This document shows, one piece after another, positions 50,500 through 63,647 of a DNA stretch of 64,000 bases (within the stretch, counting starts at the first letter, position 1; every line of letters starts with the position of its first letter). The DNA is taken from contig NW_025062479.1 of NCBI RefSeq assembly GCF_000002995.4, forward strand, positions 1,819,721-1,883,720, read 5' to 3'. The notes beneath the pieces were generated by a model. The model searched no databases. It worked only from the letters and a program-made list of their open reading frames with translations, and had not been told where the DNA came from. The stretch comes from Brugia malayi. Taxonomy: Eukaryota > Nematoda > Chromadorea > Rhabditida > Onchocercidae. The translations under genes were made by a program, and so were the position numbers.

Positions 50500-51545
50500 T
50501 CTCATCATTTTGACGTTTATCGATCACGTTAACGCTTGTGTGGTTACACAACGTAAAAACATATCCGTTGCTCGCGTTTCCCTTTTGGTATTGCAAATTG
50601 GTCTTTTTGTCTTACTATATTCTAACAATTTCTTTGTCTCATTTACAGCAAAAAATAATGGCACAAAAACCAATTAGATACAATGAACTGGAAGAATTTC
50701 CTGCTGATAAGGTAAGAAATTGTCGTGTTACAGATAGCTAATTCATGAAACAGAAATGAACCGATCCATTCATCTATCTGAGTGAATCATTCCCTTTTCG
50801 ATGGCTAACAACTAACAAAATTTTATGATAATTATGTCAAAGAGCTTCTTCACATCTGTAATCAGTCGTGTTGCAGAAAAGTGAAGGAAGTGCTGTAAGT
50901 TGGAGCAGTTTCTAAATGATAAAAGTAATGCAGGTATACACAGGGTGGCGCAAGGATTGCCTTCCTGTGGTAGCTTCACTGCTGATATAAAGCTTTTTCT
51001 TCTGTGACGGTAATTGAGCTGTTGAAAAGCTTAAAGCTAGCTATCTGTTACTTACCAGTAAGTGACAATAGGATAAGTAGAAATACAGATTTCTTTCGAC
51101 TTACCTATGAAATCACCAATGAATTGTTGAAGTTGAAAAATTGTAATTGTAACTGTAGTGATATAGAGAAGTTTTTGTTGTAGAGTATAAAATATTGAAG
51201 CGGTCATTCTGAAGGTTCTGAAAGATGTTACGGATCTATGTCAAGTAGGGATATTCTACCCGGAGATCTATTCAACTGAAAGGATTGATTATTGTGAAAG
51301 GTGAACCGTACAGTTTAATTGAGTGGTGAATTAGCGAGGATAACAAGCATTTTCTCATTTTAGCTTACTTGTTTGGTAACATTTTTCAAATTTTAAGCAG
51401 TAATTTATTTCCATATATTAAATACATCTATTATAGATAGTGCCTCAAAATGGGTTCGCGATCATATTGATAATCACATGAAGATGGAAATCATTAAAAT
51501 GGAAGAGCCACAGAAAGCATTGTGTTTCTGAGTTATAGCGATAGT
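50500..51545 (+). pseudogene. Inverted, deleted haspin copy, array copy 1
   Basis: This plus-strand segment matches the minus-strand haspin gene in 5' flank (50511-50530), first exon (50658-50711, MAQKPIRYNELEEFPADK with acceptor and donor), the end of exon 4 and its gtaagt (about 50840-50895), part of intron 4 (TTTCTAAATGATAAAAGTAA), the end of exon 6 (about 51222-51293) and its intron, and the last exon (51437-51531) with 3' flank. Exons 2, 3, 5 and 7-11 are missing, including the HRD catalytic exon, and the exon 6 piece has frame-shifting indels (CAAGTCAAACAGGG against CAAGTAGGG). Retained introns show a DNA-level duplication. The last exon stays open but runs on to LCF-stop. Confidence 0.9.
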
Positions 51546-54233
51546 GTTTGATTGTTCTTGTATCATCGAACTTTTTCTTAATTGTATGATTGTAAAAGAG
51601 AGAATTTGAATATAAAAGAATTCCTGTCAACAATGCAATCGGAGAATTATTCACTATTTTATATCGCAAGATTTTTTTTTTTTGCATAAAAAAGAATGAT
51701 TTTTTTTCTCTCAATCTTTTTTTTGATTAACACAAATTTTTCAATTTTTTAAGTGAATAGTAAACAAATAAACACTACTTTCCATTTAAACTTGTAATAT
51801 GTATCATTTTCGGACAACTAAATGAAGTTTCTTCAGCAATTCTTCTTTTCACATTCTAATCCTCACGTTTCGTTGTCGTTGGCTAATCAATATGTCTATG
51901 AGATTACAAAGCAATCAGGAAGTTTTATCTACTGCATTGTGGTGATAATAATATCATCAACAATATTAAACAAATTTTAAATTTCAGTTTTTCAAAAACA
52001 ATACACGTGCAGATTTCTTGTGCAACAACATTTTGTATTATTCATTAAGATATGTTTGTATTCAGAATCATTCAATTTTTCATTTATTTTCCCATTTCGA
52101 TTACATGTCTAAATTGTTGACATATTGCTCTAACAAAATTTTTTCACACGAAATTTTCAGCATAAGCAAAATAAATCTGTTAATAAAATATTTTCAAACT
52201 AAAAATTGAACGACGATACTTTATAAACGGTACCTTACAGAAGGGATTACTTCAATTCGTGTAAATTTCTTGTATAACAATTTTTATTATAAATTTATTG
52301 ATTCCTTCCTGCGTACCATACTCTATAATTCGGTCAATTTAAATTTCATTTGATCATGAACGATAGAACTGATTTAATGTGATTTTACTTTTCCGATAAT
52401 GACTTAGCATTTCATATCATACTTAAGGTAAATTTGATGATCTATATATGCGCCTTTTAGCTCATCATTTCTTTCTTGCATTAATCAATCCTTCGATCAC
52501 TTTAAGATGTCTCTGTTTTAGCGGAATTCATTTATGATTTATCAAAGTTTAGATGTCCTCTCTCTTCACAAACCCAAATGCACATTCACTTATTCGAAAT
52601 GGATAATAATGACAACTGAATGTAAACAGATAGTTCCAATCTCTTCAGCTTTAACTGAAATCTAATTCACAAAATTTTGTCACGTTGACTGCATTCTGCC
52701 AGTTATCATCCACTGACAAACGTTTTTTACGGTATTATACAAACGAACCGTTATCACTGAATCACAGATAATATATAAAGTACTATGTAAATCATCTGTC
52801 ACCATTTGCTAACACATGATTCGTCCGATATGAGATCATTTGTTTTATTGTCACCTATACAAACGATTTATCTTGCATTCAATACACATTAACAAATCAT
52901 TAATTAACATGTCATTTGTCTGGCACAAAGAAAATCATCTCACTGACTAGCAGATTATGTCTCCGATGTTAATTCGTTTGTTACCATTAAGTCCAGTGTT
53001 GATTAAACAGTCTGTTATCACTAACTGGAAGATGATTAGTGCAGAATTAATGATGATTCGTTCGGCAGTAATTAAATCCTCTGTTACCCATCAAGAATTT
53101 ATTTGTAGTAGTCACTAAATTGCTGATTATTTGTCCGATATTAATTAAATCATCAATTATGTTCGACTGTTTAAAACAATATTTCATTCATGTAAGTTAT
53201 TTCTACACTACCTATAAATATCACTTCAGTTTACTTATTGTAATAGTTTGCTTTTCTTTATAAAAAGCAATAATTAAGCATTAGTTTATATTTCAAATTA
53301 TGATATAACAAATAGAATAATACCAAGCTTTGTGGTGAAAGTAAGGTAATGTGAAGTGTAATAATCCTTAATTTAAATCACTTTAATGTTATTCAAACGT
53401 TAACTCAAAACTTTCTAGCTCTAAATTCAGAATAATTTTCTTCAATGTGAATATACAAAATTGTCACCACTATCGACTCGTTCTAATGTAGATTTTTTAT
53501 CTGTTGACAGTAAAAATGGTTGCTTTTACTGTTCTAGAATTGGATGACATTATAGGAATAATAAATTTACCGACCTTATCTATTTTATGCAGCATATTTA
53601 CTTAAATTAATCTTCAGTGTAATAATTTGCTTTTATTTTTCATCAACTGAAACTTTTGAGTTTCTTTATCTCCAGTTTTTTCCTTGATGATGGATGTGAC
53701 ATCATCGAATAGAGTCTTTCATCACATTTCAAATTCTCTTGGAAGGGATGTCAGGTGATAGTTTTTTGATATGTTTGCTGTATATATTATATGAGGGATA
53801 AAAATATTTTAGAATCATTCCAATCTATGTAATTAATTCATAACGATGATTTCCTATCGTTCTATATATGTTATATACTTGTATTGTTGTAAATGTTGAG
53901 CGTTGACCCCTAAGCAACGATCTTTTTTCCGTTTTCATATCTTGATTGTCAAAATTTAGAGAGAATATAAAATGTGAAATTAGCTGGTAGTAACTACAAT
54001 TGTATTTTGAAATACTGCACCTCTAAATTTAGACTTAGCATTCGGTTTTTCATCATGTTCCATAAGCAGCATTTAGTATAATTCCGGATGTCAAGAGTGT
54101 TTTGATTCAACTTTTAAGGCATTTTCAATGATGAAACTGATTACTGGAGAGAAATGTGGGATATACAGACTTGCCATCTTGTAAAAATACAACTGCAATT
54201 TTGTTAAAAAAAAAAAAAAAAAAAATTTATTAG
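51546..54233. other. Right part of tandem unit, no clear gene
   Basis: The stretch contains the minisatellite and otherwise unique AT-rich sequence. One plus-strand exon-like segment (53676-53754, CTCCAG acceptor and gtgata donor) reads FSLMMDVTSSNRVFHHISNS and then LGRDV in a single frame, but no partner exons were found. The same layout recurs at 58816-61492. Confidence 0.4.
52787..53160. repeat. Degenerate minisatellite, array copy 1
   Basis: A stretch with recurring pieces such as AAATCATCTGTTACC, CTAAATTGCTGATTA and TTCGTCCGATATTAATTAA in the same order at intervals of roughly 40-50 bases. I read it as an old, decayed tandem array of seven to eight units. No frame crosses it. Confidence 0.5.
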
Positions 54234-54329
54234 AAAGCACAAAAACTGAACATCAGGTTAGCAATAAAAAAAAAAGGAAAAAACAGGAATTAACTGACAT
54301 ATCACTTTTACACTGAAATGTCCTGCTAT

Positions 54330-56060
54330 TCAAGGATAGGAACGTGAACTGTTATTCATTACATGCTCAATCGGCGTGTTCTGCTCATCAGTTTGCTCAT
54401 AACACGTCTCTGGAGGAACCGTTCCATCCAGACTTCCGGTAGGATTTCCCATGCCAGATCCATCATAATACTGATCGTATGCTAAAATTGATTGGTTTTC
54501 AATAACAAAAAAATCAGTTTGAGGAATTATCATTTGCTTAAAATCGAACTGATAGATGAATGAATGATTGAATAACACAAAGATATATTTCAGATAAGGG
54601 AAAAACTTGATGAGAAGTTTACTTATTACTTTAAAATATATCAAGCTAAGAATGTGTTTTATTCTTTTCACACATCTCCCTAAACAGGGATTATCTTGAG
54701 AAAGATTAATTCACAAAGACAGGAACGATACATTCGTGAATGAAAATTGGAAGAAGTGAAACTAAGATGCAATCTAGAATGCTAAATCTGATGAAAAAGC
54801 AACGGAGCAGTGTGACTTTGAAAGTAAGCAAATCCAAAGTGAAAATCATTGACGCTTCATCAGTTATGAATATTTGTTCATTCAATTAATTTTAAACCTA
54901 ATTTCGTTCACTTTTTCTCTTTTATTTATTCAGAAGAAAGAAAAAGTCCTATGCTCAAAATTGAACCTTGAAACTGCACAAATGACATATTATTAACAGT
55001 GTCCGCAACCATTTCAACGGTTCGCAAAATTTGCGACATCATTTGTGCATTGTTCATTTGATCCATGTGAACTTTTTGAAGAATTAAGTGAATCCCATTG
55101 GAAACCGAATTTAGTGTCTCCTTAATCGCTCGTATATCGTCAGAAATTCCGTTGCACCAACATGTTGAAGGTGGCGGATTATGCACTGGCATATCTGAAA
55201 GTTGACAATTTTATAAAATTTATTTTTTCATCAACTCATAGAATAATAGGAAATTCTTTGTACACATAGAGCGGTTCACACTGCCGATCACTACTGGATG
55301 TGTCATATTCGGACGACAGCTATGAGCCATATACGGTTGTTGCACGTGAGGACGGTTCGGTTGATCGAAGACGACATTCGGTGGAGTATCCTCAACGTTG
55401 CTAACTAGCGGAACACCTAAACATTTACCAAAAAATGGCCATCAAGAAATGTGCAAAGTTGCCATTCTTATCTATTATTATTATTATTATTATTATTACC
55501 TAGACTTTTCACACTTTGCAATACGTAAATAACCAGTTGCTATCTAATCATCACTAACGGTTAGTCTTGTACATTTTTCAACCTAATTCTTTCATTGTTC
55601 AATTAATTACACGTGTCTTGCATGTTTCAATTTGTCACACGTAATATTACATGTGCATATAAATAATAAAATTGAAAGTGAAAAGACAAACCAGTATTAT
55701 TCGAGTTATTGTTGTTGATTCGGTTCTTTTTCGTTGCGTTAGAAGCACGTGGCTTGGAACGTACTATACGTGCATCATCTATAAAGAAGATATATGACAT
55801 TTTAAAATTTCAGATGAAAGGTTTGGGATCATCTCCATTTCTTGTTTTTTTATGTGTACCATAGCTTATTTCAGTTAACAATATATAATAGATAAATGCT
55901 ATATTTTTGTTAAAATATCAAAACTATTTTTGAAATAGTTGAAGCATTTCATTTTTATGAAAAGAAGTTAAATTAAATAATTTTTACCGTCCATAATGCG
56001 CACTACTTCACCATTGTCCACAGGAGCTGCGACATTTCCAGTCTGTTGTTTAGCTGACAT
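54330..56060 (-). CDS. Unknown 230-aa protein, array copy 2
   Basis: Same five-exon structure as copy 1: 56060-55988, 55778-55692, 55416-55264, 55194-54967 and 54481-54330. All frames and splice sites are intact. The only coding differences from copy 1 that I see are in the last exon: A-Y-D-Q for G-Y-G-E, M for V after DGSG, and V for I before MNNSS. A synonymous TTT/TTC change occurs just before the last donor. Intactness suggests either function or recent duplication. Confidence 0.7.
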
Positions 56061-56387
56061 TCCTAAAAATGCATTCGAATCATTTTCAAGTGATACAAAA
56101 TACGGTACATAATAAATCCTTTTCTTTTCAAGCTAATAACTTCCTCCCATTTCACTGTAAAACAATCCGTAAGCATATATGAACAAAAATATAGGACCAC
56201 CACCTATCCAACTTTCACTATTACCAAACAATAACACTTTCATCCCAATTATGAAATATAAATGTGAGTCGAAAAATTTGCATATTATAACGTCTTCCTT
56301 ACTGTCTTCTATTGATGTTCTGAATTTGCTTCCTGGTTGGTTGCACAGTTAATGATTTAGAATTAATTTGCCAATAAGTGAGGAATA

Positions 56388-56803
56388 TCACAGGGATGAA
56401 GAATATTGGTCGTTCAAAATCACGCATATTTGCTGGAAGAAGACAAGCTGACCTGCAACACTTCCTAAAAGTATCATCCTGAGGTGGCAAGTCTAAATTT
56501 TTGATTAATATAATTAATACATTTTCAGGTTGAACTTGGCAATGATAATATAATTATCAGTTTAAAATAGAGAAATAGTGTGTAATCAATAAACTTGTTA
56601 AACGATATTTAATTTTAGACTCAAAACGAGCAGATATAAAACGGATCTATCATATATATGTCCAAAAAGTAGTATTTGACTTACCTGTCTGTATGATTGT
56701 GCTATTGCTATCAAATAATATTTGCAGATTTCAAATTTCTTTGTATATTGAACATTTTTACAAAATTGCAGAATAATTTTAACCAAATCATATATTACAG
56801 CTC
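56388..56803 (-). CDS. 3' part of a second unknown gene, copy 2
   Basis: Exons 56803-56685 and 56492-56388, with the same frame and splice sites as copy 1. Confidence 0.4.
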
Positions 56804-57769
56804 CTGAAATATTTTTTCTTTTCTTATTTCTCAGGAAAACAGTTGACAATAAAAATGCTACGCTAATTTTTAAATCATTTCATTGATTTTTTTACTTCCA
56901 GTTTACATTAGTAAAAATTATCACTGACCCACCTTAAGTGATCGATTGTTTCTATGTAATAATAAGTAGCAATGAAAATGGACGTAACATCACAAGAACA
57001 AAAAAAGAAAAAAAAAAAAAAACATGAAATTTTACAACATGCGTGTTAATGATGAAAGCAATGATTTTATAAGTTGCAATAAAATTGATCCAATTGTAAG
57101 AATATGCTTGTGATGTAAAACTATTACTAAAAAATAAAACAAGCATTTAAATCTACTTTTATAAATCTTTATAACTAAAAACTGCTACGAATTCCAAATT
57201 ACAAAGTGATTCAAGTATCGTAATTCTGTTACGGCTTCTTTTTTCAACGGCCCTGCGTAAAATCTTTTATTCGATTATTTTGAATTGTTTTAGGCTTGTT
57301 GTTGTTTTGAGAAAGTGAACAGCTACATTGTTCGTTTTCGAAGTGATGAGAAGTAGTGAACTTATAATTAATTAATTATCTTATTTTTTAGATGATTGTA
57401 TGACGTAATTCTACAATCAGCGATTATATGTGTGTACATGGATATTTCTGATTAAATATACTGCTTGAAAAGTAAAACAAAATGAAGGTGTAAGTATGGA
57501 AGAATGAGAGAAAAAATTTCCTGATGATTTCCTATTTTCTTGACTGATTTTCTGGATGAGTTCTTTTTTATAATTTGCCATATTATCTATAATTGTAAAA
57601 TGTATGTTTTATTTTTCATTTCTGTCTTTTTCTTTTTCTCTTTTTCCTCTTTTTTGCTTCTTCCATCTTTTAGGTTAAAATGTTCATTAATTTGCACGAG
57701 TTTACCTTATCATATTGCTTCACTCATCTTTCCATAACAGTTAATGTTGACATTCTCTTTAACATCCTC

Positions 57770-58815
57770 TCTCATCATTTTGACGTTTATCGATCACGTT
57801 AACGCTTGTGTGGTTACACAACGTAAAAACATATCCGTTGCTCGCGTTTCCCTTTTGGTATTGCAAATTGGTCTTTTTGTCTTACTATATTCTAACAATT
57901 TCTTTGTCTCATTTACAGCAAAAAACAATGGCACAAAAACCAATTAGATACAATGAACTGGAAGAATTTCCTGCTGATAAGGTAAGAAATTGTCGTGTTA
58001 CAGATAGCTAATTCATGAAACAGAAATGAACCGATCCATTCATCTATCTGAGTGAATCATTCCCTTTTCGATGGCTAACAACTAACAAAATTTTATGATA
58101 ATTATGTCAAAGAGCTTCTTCACATCTGTAATCAGTCGTGTTGCAGAAAAGTGAAGGAAGTGCTGTAAGTTGGAGCAGTTTCTAAATGATAAAAGTAATG
58201 CAGGTATACACAGGGTGGCGCAAGGATTGCCTTCCTGTGGTAGCTTCACTGCTGATATAAAGCTTTTTCTTCTGTGACGGTAATTGAGCTGTTGAAAAGC
58301 TTAAAGCTAGCTATCTGTTACTTACCAGTAAGTGACAATAGGATAAGTAGAAATACAGATTTCTTTCGACTTACCTATGAAATCACCAATGAATTGTTGA
58401 AGTTGAAAAATTGTAATTGTAACTGTAGTGATATAGAGAAGTTTTTGTTGTAGAGTATAAAATATTGAAGCGGTCATTCTGAAGGTTTTGAAAGACGTTA
58501 CGGATCTATGTCAAGTAGGGATATTCTACCCGGAGATCTATTCAACTGAAAGGATTGATTATTGTGAAAGGTGAACCGTACAGTTTAATTGAGTGGTGAA
58601 TTAGCGAGGATAACAAGCATTTTCTCATTTTAGCTTACTTGTTTGGTAACATTTTTCAAATTTTAAGCAGTAATTTATTTCCATATATTAAATACATCTA
58701 TTATAGATAGTGCCTCAAAATGGGTTCGCGATCATATTGATAATCACATGAAGATGGAAATCATTAAAATGGAAGAGCCACAGAAAGCATTGTGTTTCTG
58801 AGTTATAGCGATAGT
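57770..58815 (+). pseudogene. Inverted, deleted haspin copy, array copy 2
   Basis: Same structure as the copy in unit 1: conserved 5' element at 57781-57800, first exon 57928-57981, last exon about 58707-58801. It shares the same deletions, so the haspin copy was broken before the unit was amplified. Confidence 0.9.
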
Positions 58816-60054
58816 GTTTGATTGTTCTTGTATCATCGAACTTTTTCTTAATTGTATGATTGTAAAAGAGAGAATTTGAATATAAAAGAATTCCTGTCAA
58901 CAATGCAATCGGAGAATTATTCACTATTTTATATCGCAAGATTTTTTTTTTTTGCATAAAAAAGAATGATTTTTTTCTCTCAATCTTTTTTTGATTAACA
59001 CAAATTTTTCAATTTTTTAAGTGAATAGTAAACAAATAAACACTACTTTCCATTTAAACTTGTAATATGTATCATTTTCGGACAACTAAATGAAGTTTCT
59101 TCAGCAATTCTTCTTTTCACATTCTAATCCTCACGTTTCGTTGTCGTTGGCTAATCAATATGTCTATGAGATTACAAAGCAATCAGGAAGTTTTATCTAC
59201 TGCATTGTGGTGATAATAATATCATCAACAATATTAAACAAATTTTAAATTTCAGTTTTTCAAAAACAATACACGTGCAGATTTCTTGTGCAACAACATT
59301 TTGTATTATTCATTAAGATATGTTTGTATTCAGAATCATTCAATTTTTCATTTATTTTCCCATTTCGATTACATGTCTAAATTGTTGACATATTGCTCTA
59401 ACAAAATTTTTTCACACGAAATTTTCAGCATAAGCAAAATAAATCTGTTAATAAAATATTTTCAAACTAAAAATTGAACGACGATACTTTATAAACGGTA
59501 CCTTACAGAAGGGATTACTTCAATTCGTGTAAATTTCTTGTATAACAATTTTTATTATAAATTTATTGATTCCTTCCTGCGTACCATACTCTATAATTCG
59601 GTCAATTTAAATTTCATTTGATCATGAACGATAGAACTGATTTAATGTGATTTTACTTTTCCGATAATGACTTAGCATTTCATATCATACTTAAGGTAAA
59701 TTTGATGATCTATATATGCGCCTTTTAGCTCATCATTTCTTTCTTGCATTAATCAATCCTTCGATCACTTTAAGATGTCTCTGTTTTAGCGGAATTCATT
59801 TATGATTTATCAAAGTTTAGATGTCCTCTCTCTTCACAAACCCAAATGCACATTCACTTATTCGAAATGGATAATAATGACAACTGAATGTAAACAGATA
59901 GTTCCAATCTCTTCAGCTTTAACTGAAATCTAATTCACAAAATTTTGTCACGTTGACTGCATTCTGCCAGTTATCATCCACTGACAAACGTTTTTTACGG
60001 TATTATAAAAACGAACCGTTATCACTGAATCACAGATAATATATAAAGTACTAT

Positions 60055-60428
60055 GTAAATCATCTGTCACCATTTGCTAACACATGATTCGTCCGATATG
60101 AGATCATTTGTTTTATTGTCACCTATACAAACGATTTATCTTGCATTCAATACACATTAACAAATCATTAATTAACATGTCATTTGTCTGGCACAAAGAA
60201 AATCATCTCACTGACTAGCAGATTATGTCTCCGATGTTAATTCGTTTGTTACCATTAAGTCCAGTGTTGATTAAACAGTCTGTTATCACTAACTGGAAGA
60301 TGATTAGTGCAGAATTAATGATGATTCGTTCGGCAGTAATTAAATCCTCTGTTACCCATCAAGAATTTATTTGTAGTAGTCACTAAATTGCTGATTATTT
60401 GTCCGATATTAATTAAATCATCAATTAT
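60055..60428. repeat. Degenerate minisatellite, array copy 2
   Basis: The same decayed array as in unit 1, displaced by 7268 bp. Confidence 0.5.
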
Positions 60429-61588
60429 GTTCGACTGTTTAAAACAATATTTCATTCATGTAAGTTATTTCTACACTACCTATAAATATCACTTCAGTTT
60501 ACTTATTGTAATAGTTTGCTTTTCTTTATAAAAAGCAATAATTAAGCATTAGTTTATATTTCAAATTATGATATAACAAATAGAATAATACCAAGCTTTG
60601 TGGTGAAAGTAAGGTAATGTGAAGTGTAATAATCCTTAATTTAAATCACTTTAATGTTATTCAAACGTTAACTCAAAACTTTCTAGCTCTAAATTCAGAA
60701 TAATTTTCTTCAATGTGAATATACAAAATTGTCACCACTATCGACTCGTTCTAATGTAGATTTTTTATCTGTTGACAGTAAAAATGGTTGCTTTTACTGT
60801 TCTAGAATTGGATGACATTATAGGAATAATAAATTTACCGACCTTATCTATTTTATGCAGCATATTTACTTAAATTAATCTTCAGTGTAATAATTTGCTT
60901 TTATTTTTCATCAACTGAAACTTTTGAGTTTCTTTATCTCCAGTTTTTTCCTTGATGATGGATGTGACATCATCGAATAGAGTCTTTCATCACATTTCAA
61001 ATTCTCTTGGAAGGGATGTCAGGTGATAGTTTTTTGATATGTTTGCTGTATATATTATATGAGGGATAAAAATATTTTAGAATCATTCCAATCTATGTAA
61101 TTAATTCATAACGATGATTTCCTATCGTTCTATGTATGTTATATACTTGTATTATTGTAAATGTTGAGCGTTGACCCCTAAGCAACGATCTTTTTTCCGT
61201 TTTCATATCTTGATTGTCAAAATTTAGAGAGAATATAAAATGTGAAATTAGCTGGTAGTAACTACAATTGTATTTTGAAATACTGCACCTCTAAATTTAG
61301 ACTTAGCATTCGGTTTTTCATCATGTTCCATAAGCAGCATTTAGTATAATTCCGGATGTCAAGAGTGTTTTGATTCAACTTTTAAGGCATTTTTAATGAT
61401 GAAACTGATTACTGGAGAGAAATGTGGGATATACAGACTTGCCATCTTGTAAAAATACAACTGCAATTTTGTTAAAAAAAAAAATTTATTAGAAAGCACA
61501 AAAACTGAACATCAGGTTAGCAATAAAAAAAAAAGGAAAAAACAGGAATTAACTGACATATCACTTTTACACTGAAATGTCCTGCTAT

Positions 61589-63320
61589 TCAAGGATAGGA
61601 ACGTGAACTGTTATTCATTACATGCTCAATCGGCGTGTTCTGCTCATCAGTTTGCTCATAACACGTCTCTGGAGGAACCGTTCCATCCAGACTTCCGGTA
61701 GGATTTCCCACGCCAGATCCATCATAATACTGATCGTATGCTAAAATTGATTGGTTTTCAATAACAAAAAAATCAGTTTGAGGAATTATCATTTGCTTAA
61801 AATCGAACTGATAGATGAATGAATGATTGAATAACACAAAGATATATTTCAGATAAGGGAAAAACTTGATGAGAAGTTTACTTATTACTTTAAAATATAT
61901 CAAGCTAAGAATGTGTTTTTATTCTTTTCACACATCTCCCCTAAACAGGGATTATCTTGAGAAAGATTAATTCACAAAGACAGGAACGATACATTCGTGA
62001 ATGAAAATTGGAAGAAGTGAAACTAAGATGCAATCTAGAATGCTAAATCTGATGAAAAAGCAACGGAGCAGTGTGACTTTGAAAGTAAGCAAACCAAAGT
62101 GAAAATCATTGACGCTTCATCAGTTATGAATATTTGTTCATTCAATTAATTTTAAACCTAATTTCGTTCACTTTTTCTCTTTTATTTATTCAGAAGAAAG
62201 AAAAAGTCCTATGCTCAAAATTGAACCTTGGAACTGCACAAATGACATATTATTAACAGTGTCCGCAACCATTTCAACGGTTCGCAAAATTTGCGACATC
62301 ATTTGTGCATTGTTCATTTGATCCATGTGAACTTTTTGAAGAATTAAGTGAATCCCATTGGAAACCGAATTTAGTGTCTCCTTAATCGCTCGTATATCGT
62401 CAGAAATTCCGTTGCACCAACATGTTGAAGGTGGCGGATTATGCACTGGCATATCTGAAAGTTGACAATTTTATAAAATTTATTTTTTCATCAACTCATA
62501 GAATAATAGGAAATTCTTTGTACACATAGAGCGGTTCACACTGCCGATCACTACTGGATGTGTCATATTCGGACGACAGCTATGAGCCATATACGGTTGT
62601 TGCACGTGAGGACGGTTCGGTTGATCGAAGACGACATTCGGTGGAGTATCCTCAACGTTGCTAACTAGCGGAACACCTAAACATTTACCAAAAAATGGCC
62701 ATCAAGAAATGTGCAAAGTTGCCATTCTTATCTATTATTATTATTATTATTATTATTACCTAGACTTTTCACACTTTGCAATACGTAAATAACCAGTTGC
62801 TATCTAATCATCACTAACGGTTAGTCTTGTACATTTTTCAACCTAATTCTTTCATTGTTCAATTAATTACACGTGTCTTGCATGTTTCAATTTGTCACAC
62901 GTAATATTACATGTGCATATAAATAATAAAATTGAAAGTGAAAAGACAAACCAGTATTATTCGAGTTATTGTTGTTGATTCGGTTCTTTTTCGTTGCGTT
63001 AGAAGCACGTGGCTTGGAACGTACTATACGTGCATCATCTATAAAGAAGATATATGACATTTTAAAATTTCAGATGAAAGGTTTGGGATCATCTCCATTT
63101 CTTGTTTTTTTATGTGTACCATAGCTTATTTCAGTTAACAATATATAATAGATAAATGCTATATTTTTGTTAAAATATCAAAACTATTTTTGAAATAGTT
63201 GAAGCATTTCATTTTTATGAAAAGAAGTTAAATTAAATAATTTTTACCGTCCATAATGCGCACTACTTCACCATTGTCCACAGGAGCTGCGACATTTCCA
63301 GTCTGTTGTTTAGCTGACAT
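61589..63320 (-). CDS. Unknown 230-aa protein, array copy 3
   Basis: Same five-exon structure: 63320-63248, 63038-62952, 62676-62524, 62454-62227 and 61740-61589. The reading frame is intact. The last exon is like copy 2 (AYDQYYD) except for DGSGVG, as in copy 1, where copy 2 has DGSGMG. Confidence 0.7.
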
Positions 63321-63647
63321 TCCTAAAAATGCATTCGAATCATTTTCAAGTGATACAAAATACGGTACATAATAAATCCTTTTCTTTTCAAGCTAATAAC
63401 TTCCTCCCATTTCACTGTAAAACAATCCGTAAGCATATATGAACAAAAATATAAGACCACCACCTATCCAACTTTCACTATTACCAAACAATAACACTTT
63501 CATCCCAATTATGAAATATAAATGTGAGTCGAAAAATTTGCATATTATAACGTCTTCCTTACTGTCTTCTATTGATGTTCTGAATTTGCTTCCTGGTTGG
63601 TTGCACAGTTAATGATTTAGAATTAATTTGCCAATAAGTGAGGAATA

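Larger units (their letters stand above)
46958..54233. repeat. Tandem unit copy 1 (about 7.27 kb)
   Basis: First copy of a direct tandem repeat. Matching landmarks are displaced by 7268-7276 bp relative to copy 2. Its first 300 bp are visibly more diverged from copies 2 and 3 than the rest, which differs at only scattered positions. Contents from left to right: unknown 230-aa gene (minus), end of a second unknown gene (minus), haspin pseudogene (plus), then 2.7 kb with a degenerate minisatellite and no clear gene. Confidence 0.95.
54234..61492. repeat. Tandem unit copy 2 (about 7.26 kb)
   Basis: Second direct copy, nearly identical to copy 1 after the first 300 bp and to copy 3 over all the sequence available. 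Differences are single substitutions and homopolymer lengths (for example an A run of about 21 at 54206 against 11 at 61474). Confidence 0.95.

Noticed and set aside
50474..50741. Two overlapping 67-codon plus-strand frames in each unit
   Set aside because: They cover the duplicated haspin 5' flank and first exon in wrong frames; the haspin match explains the sequence.
51445..51714. 89-codon minus-strand frame in the unit (and at 58715-58957)
   Set aside because: It is antisense to the last exon of the haspin pseudogene.
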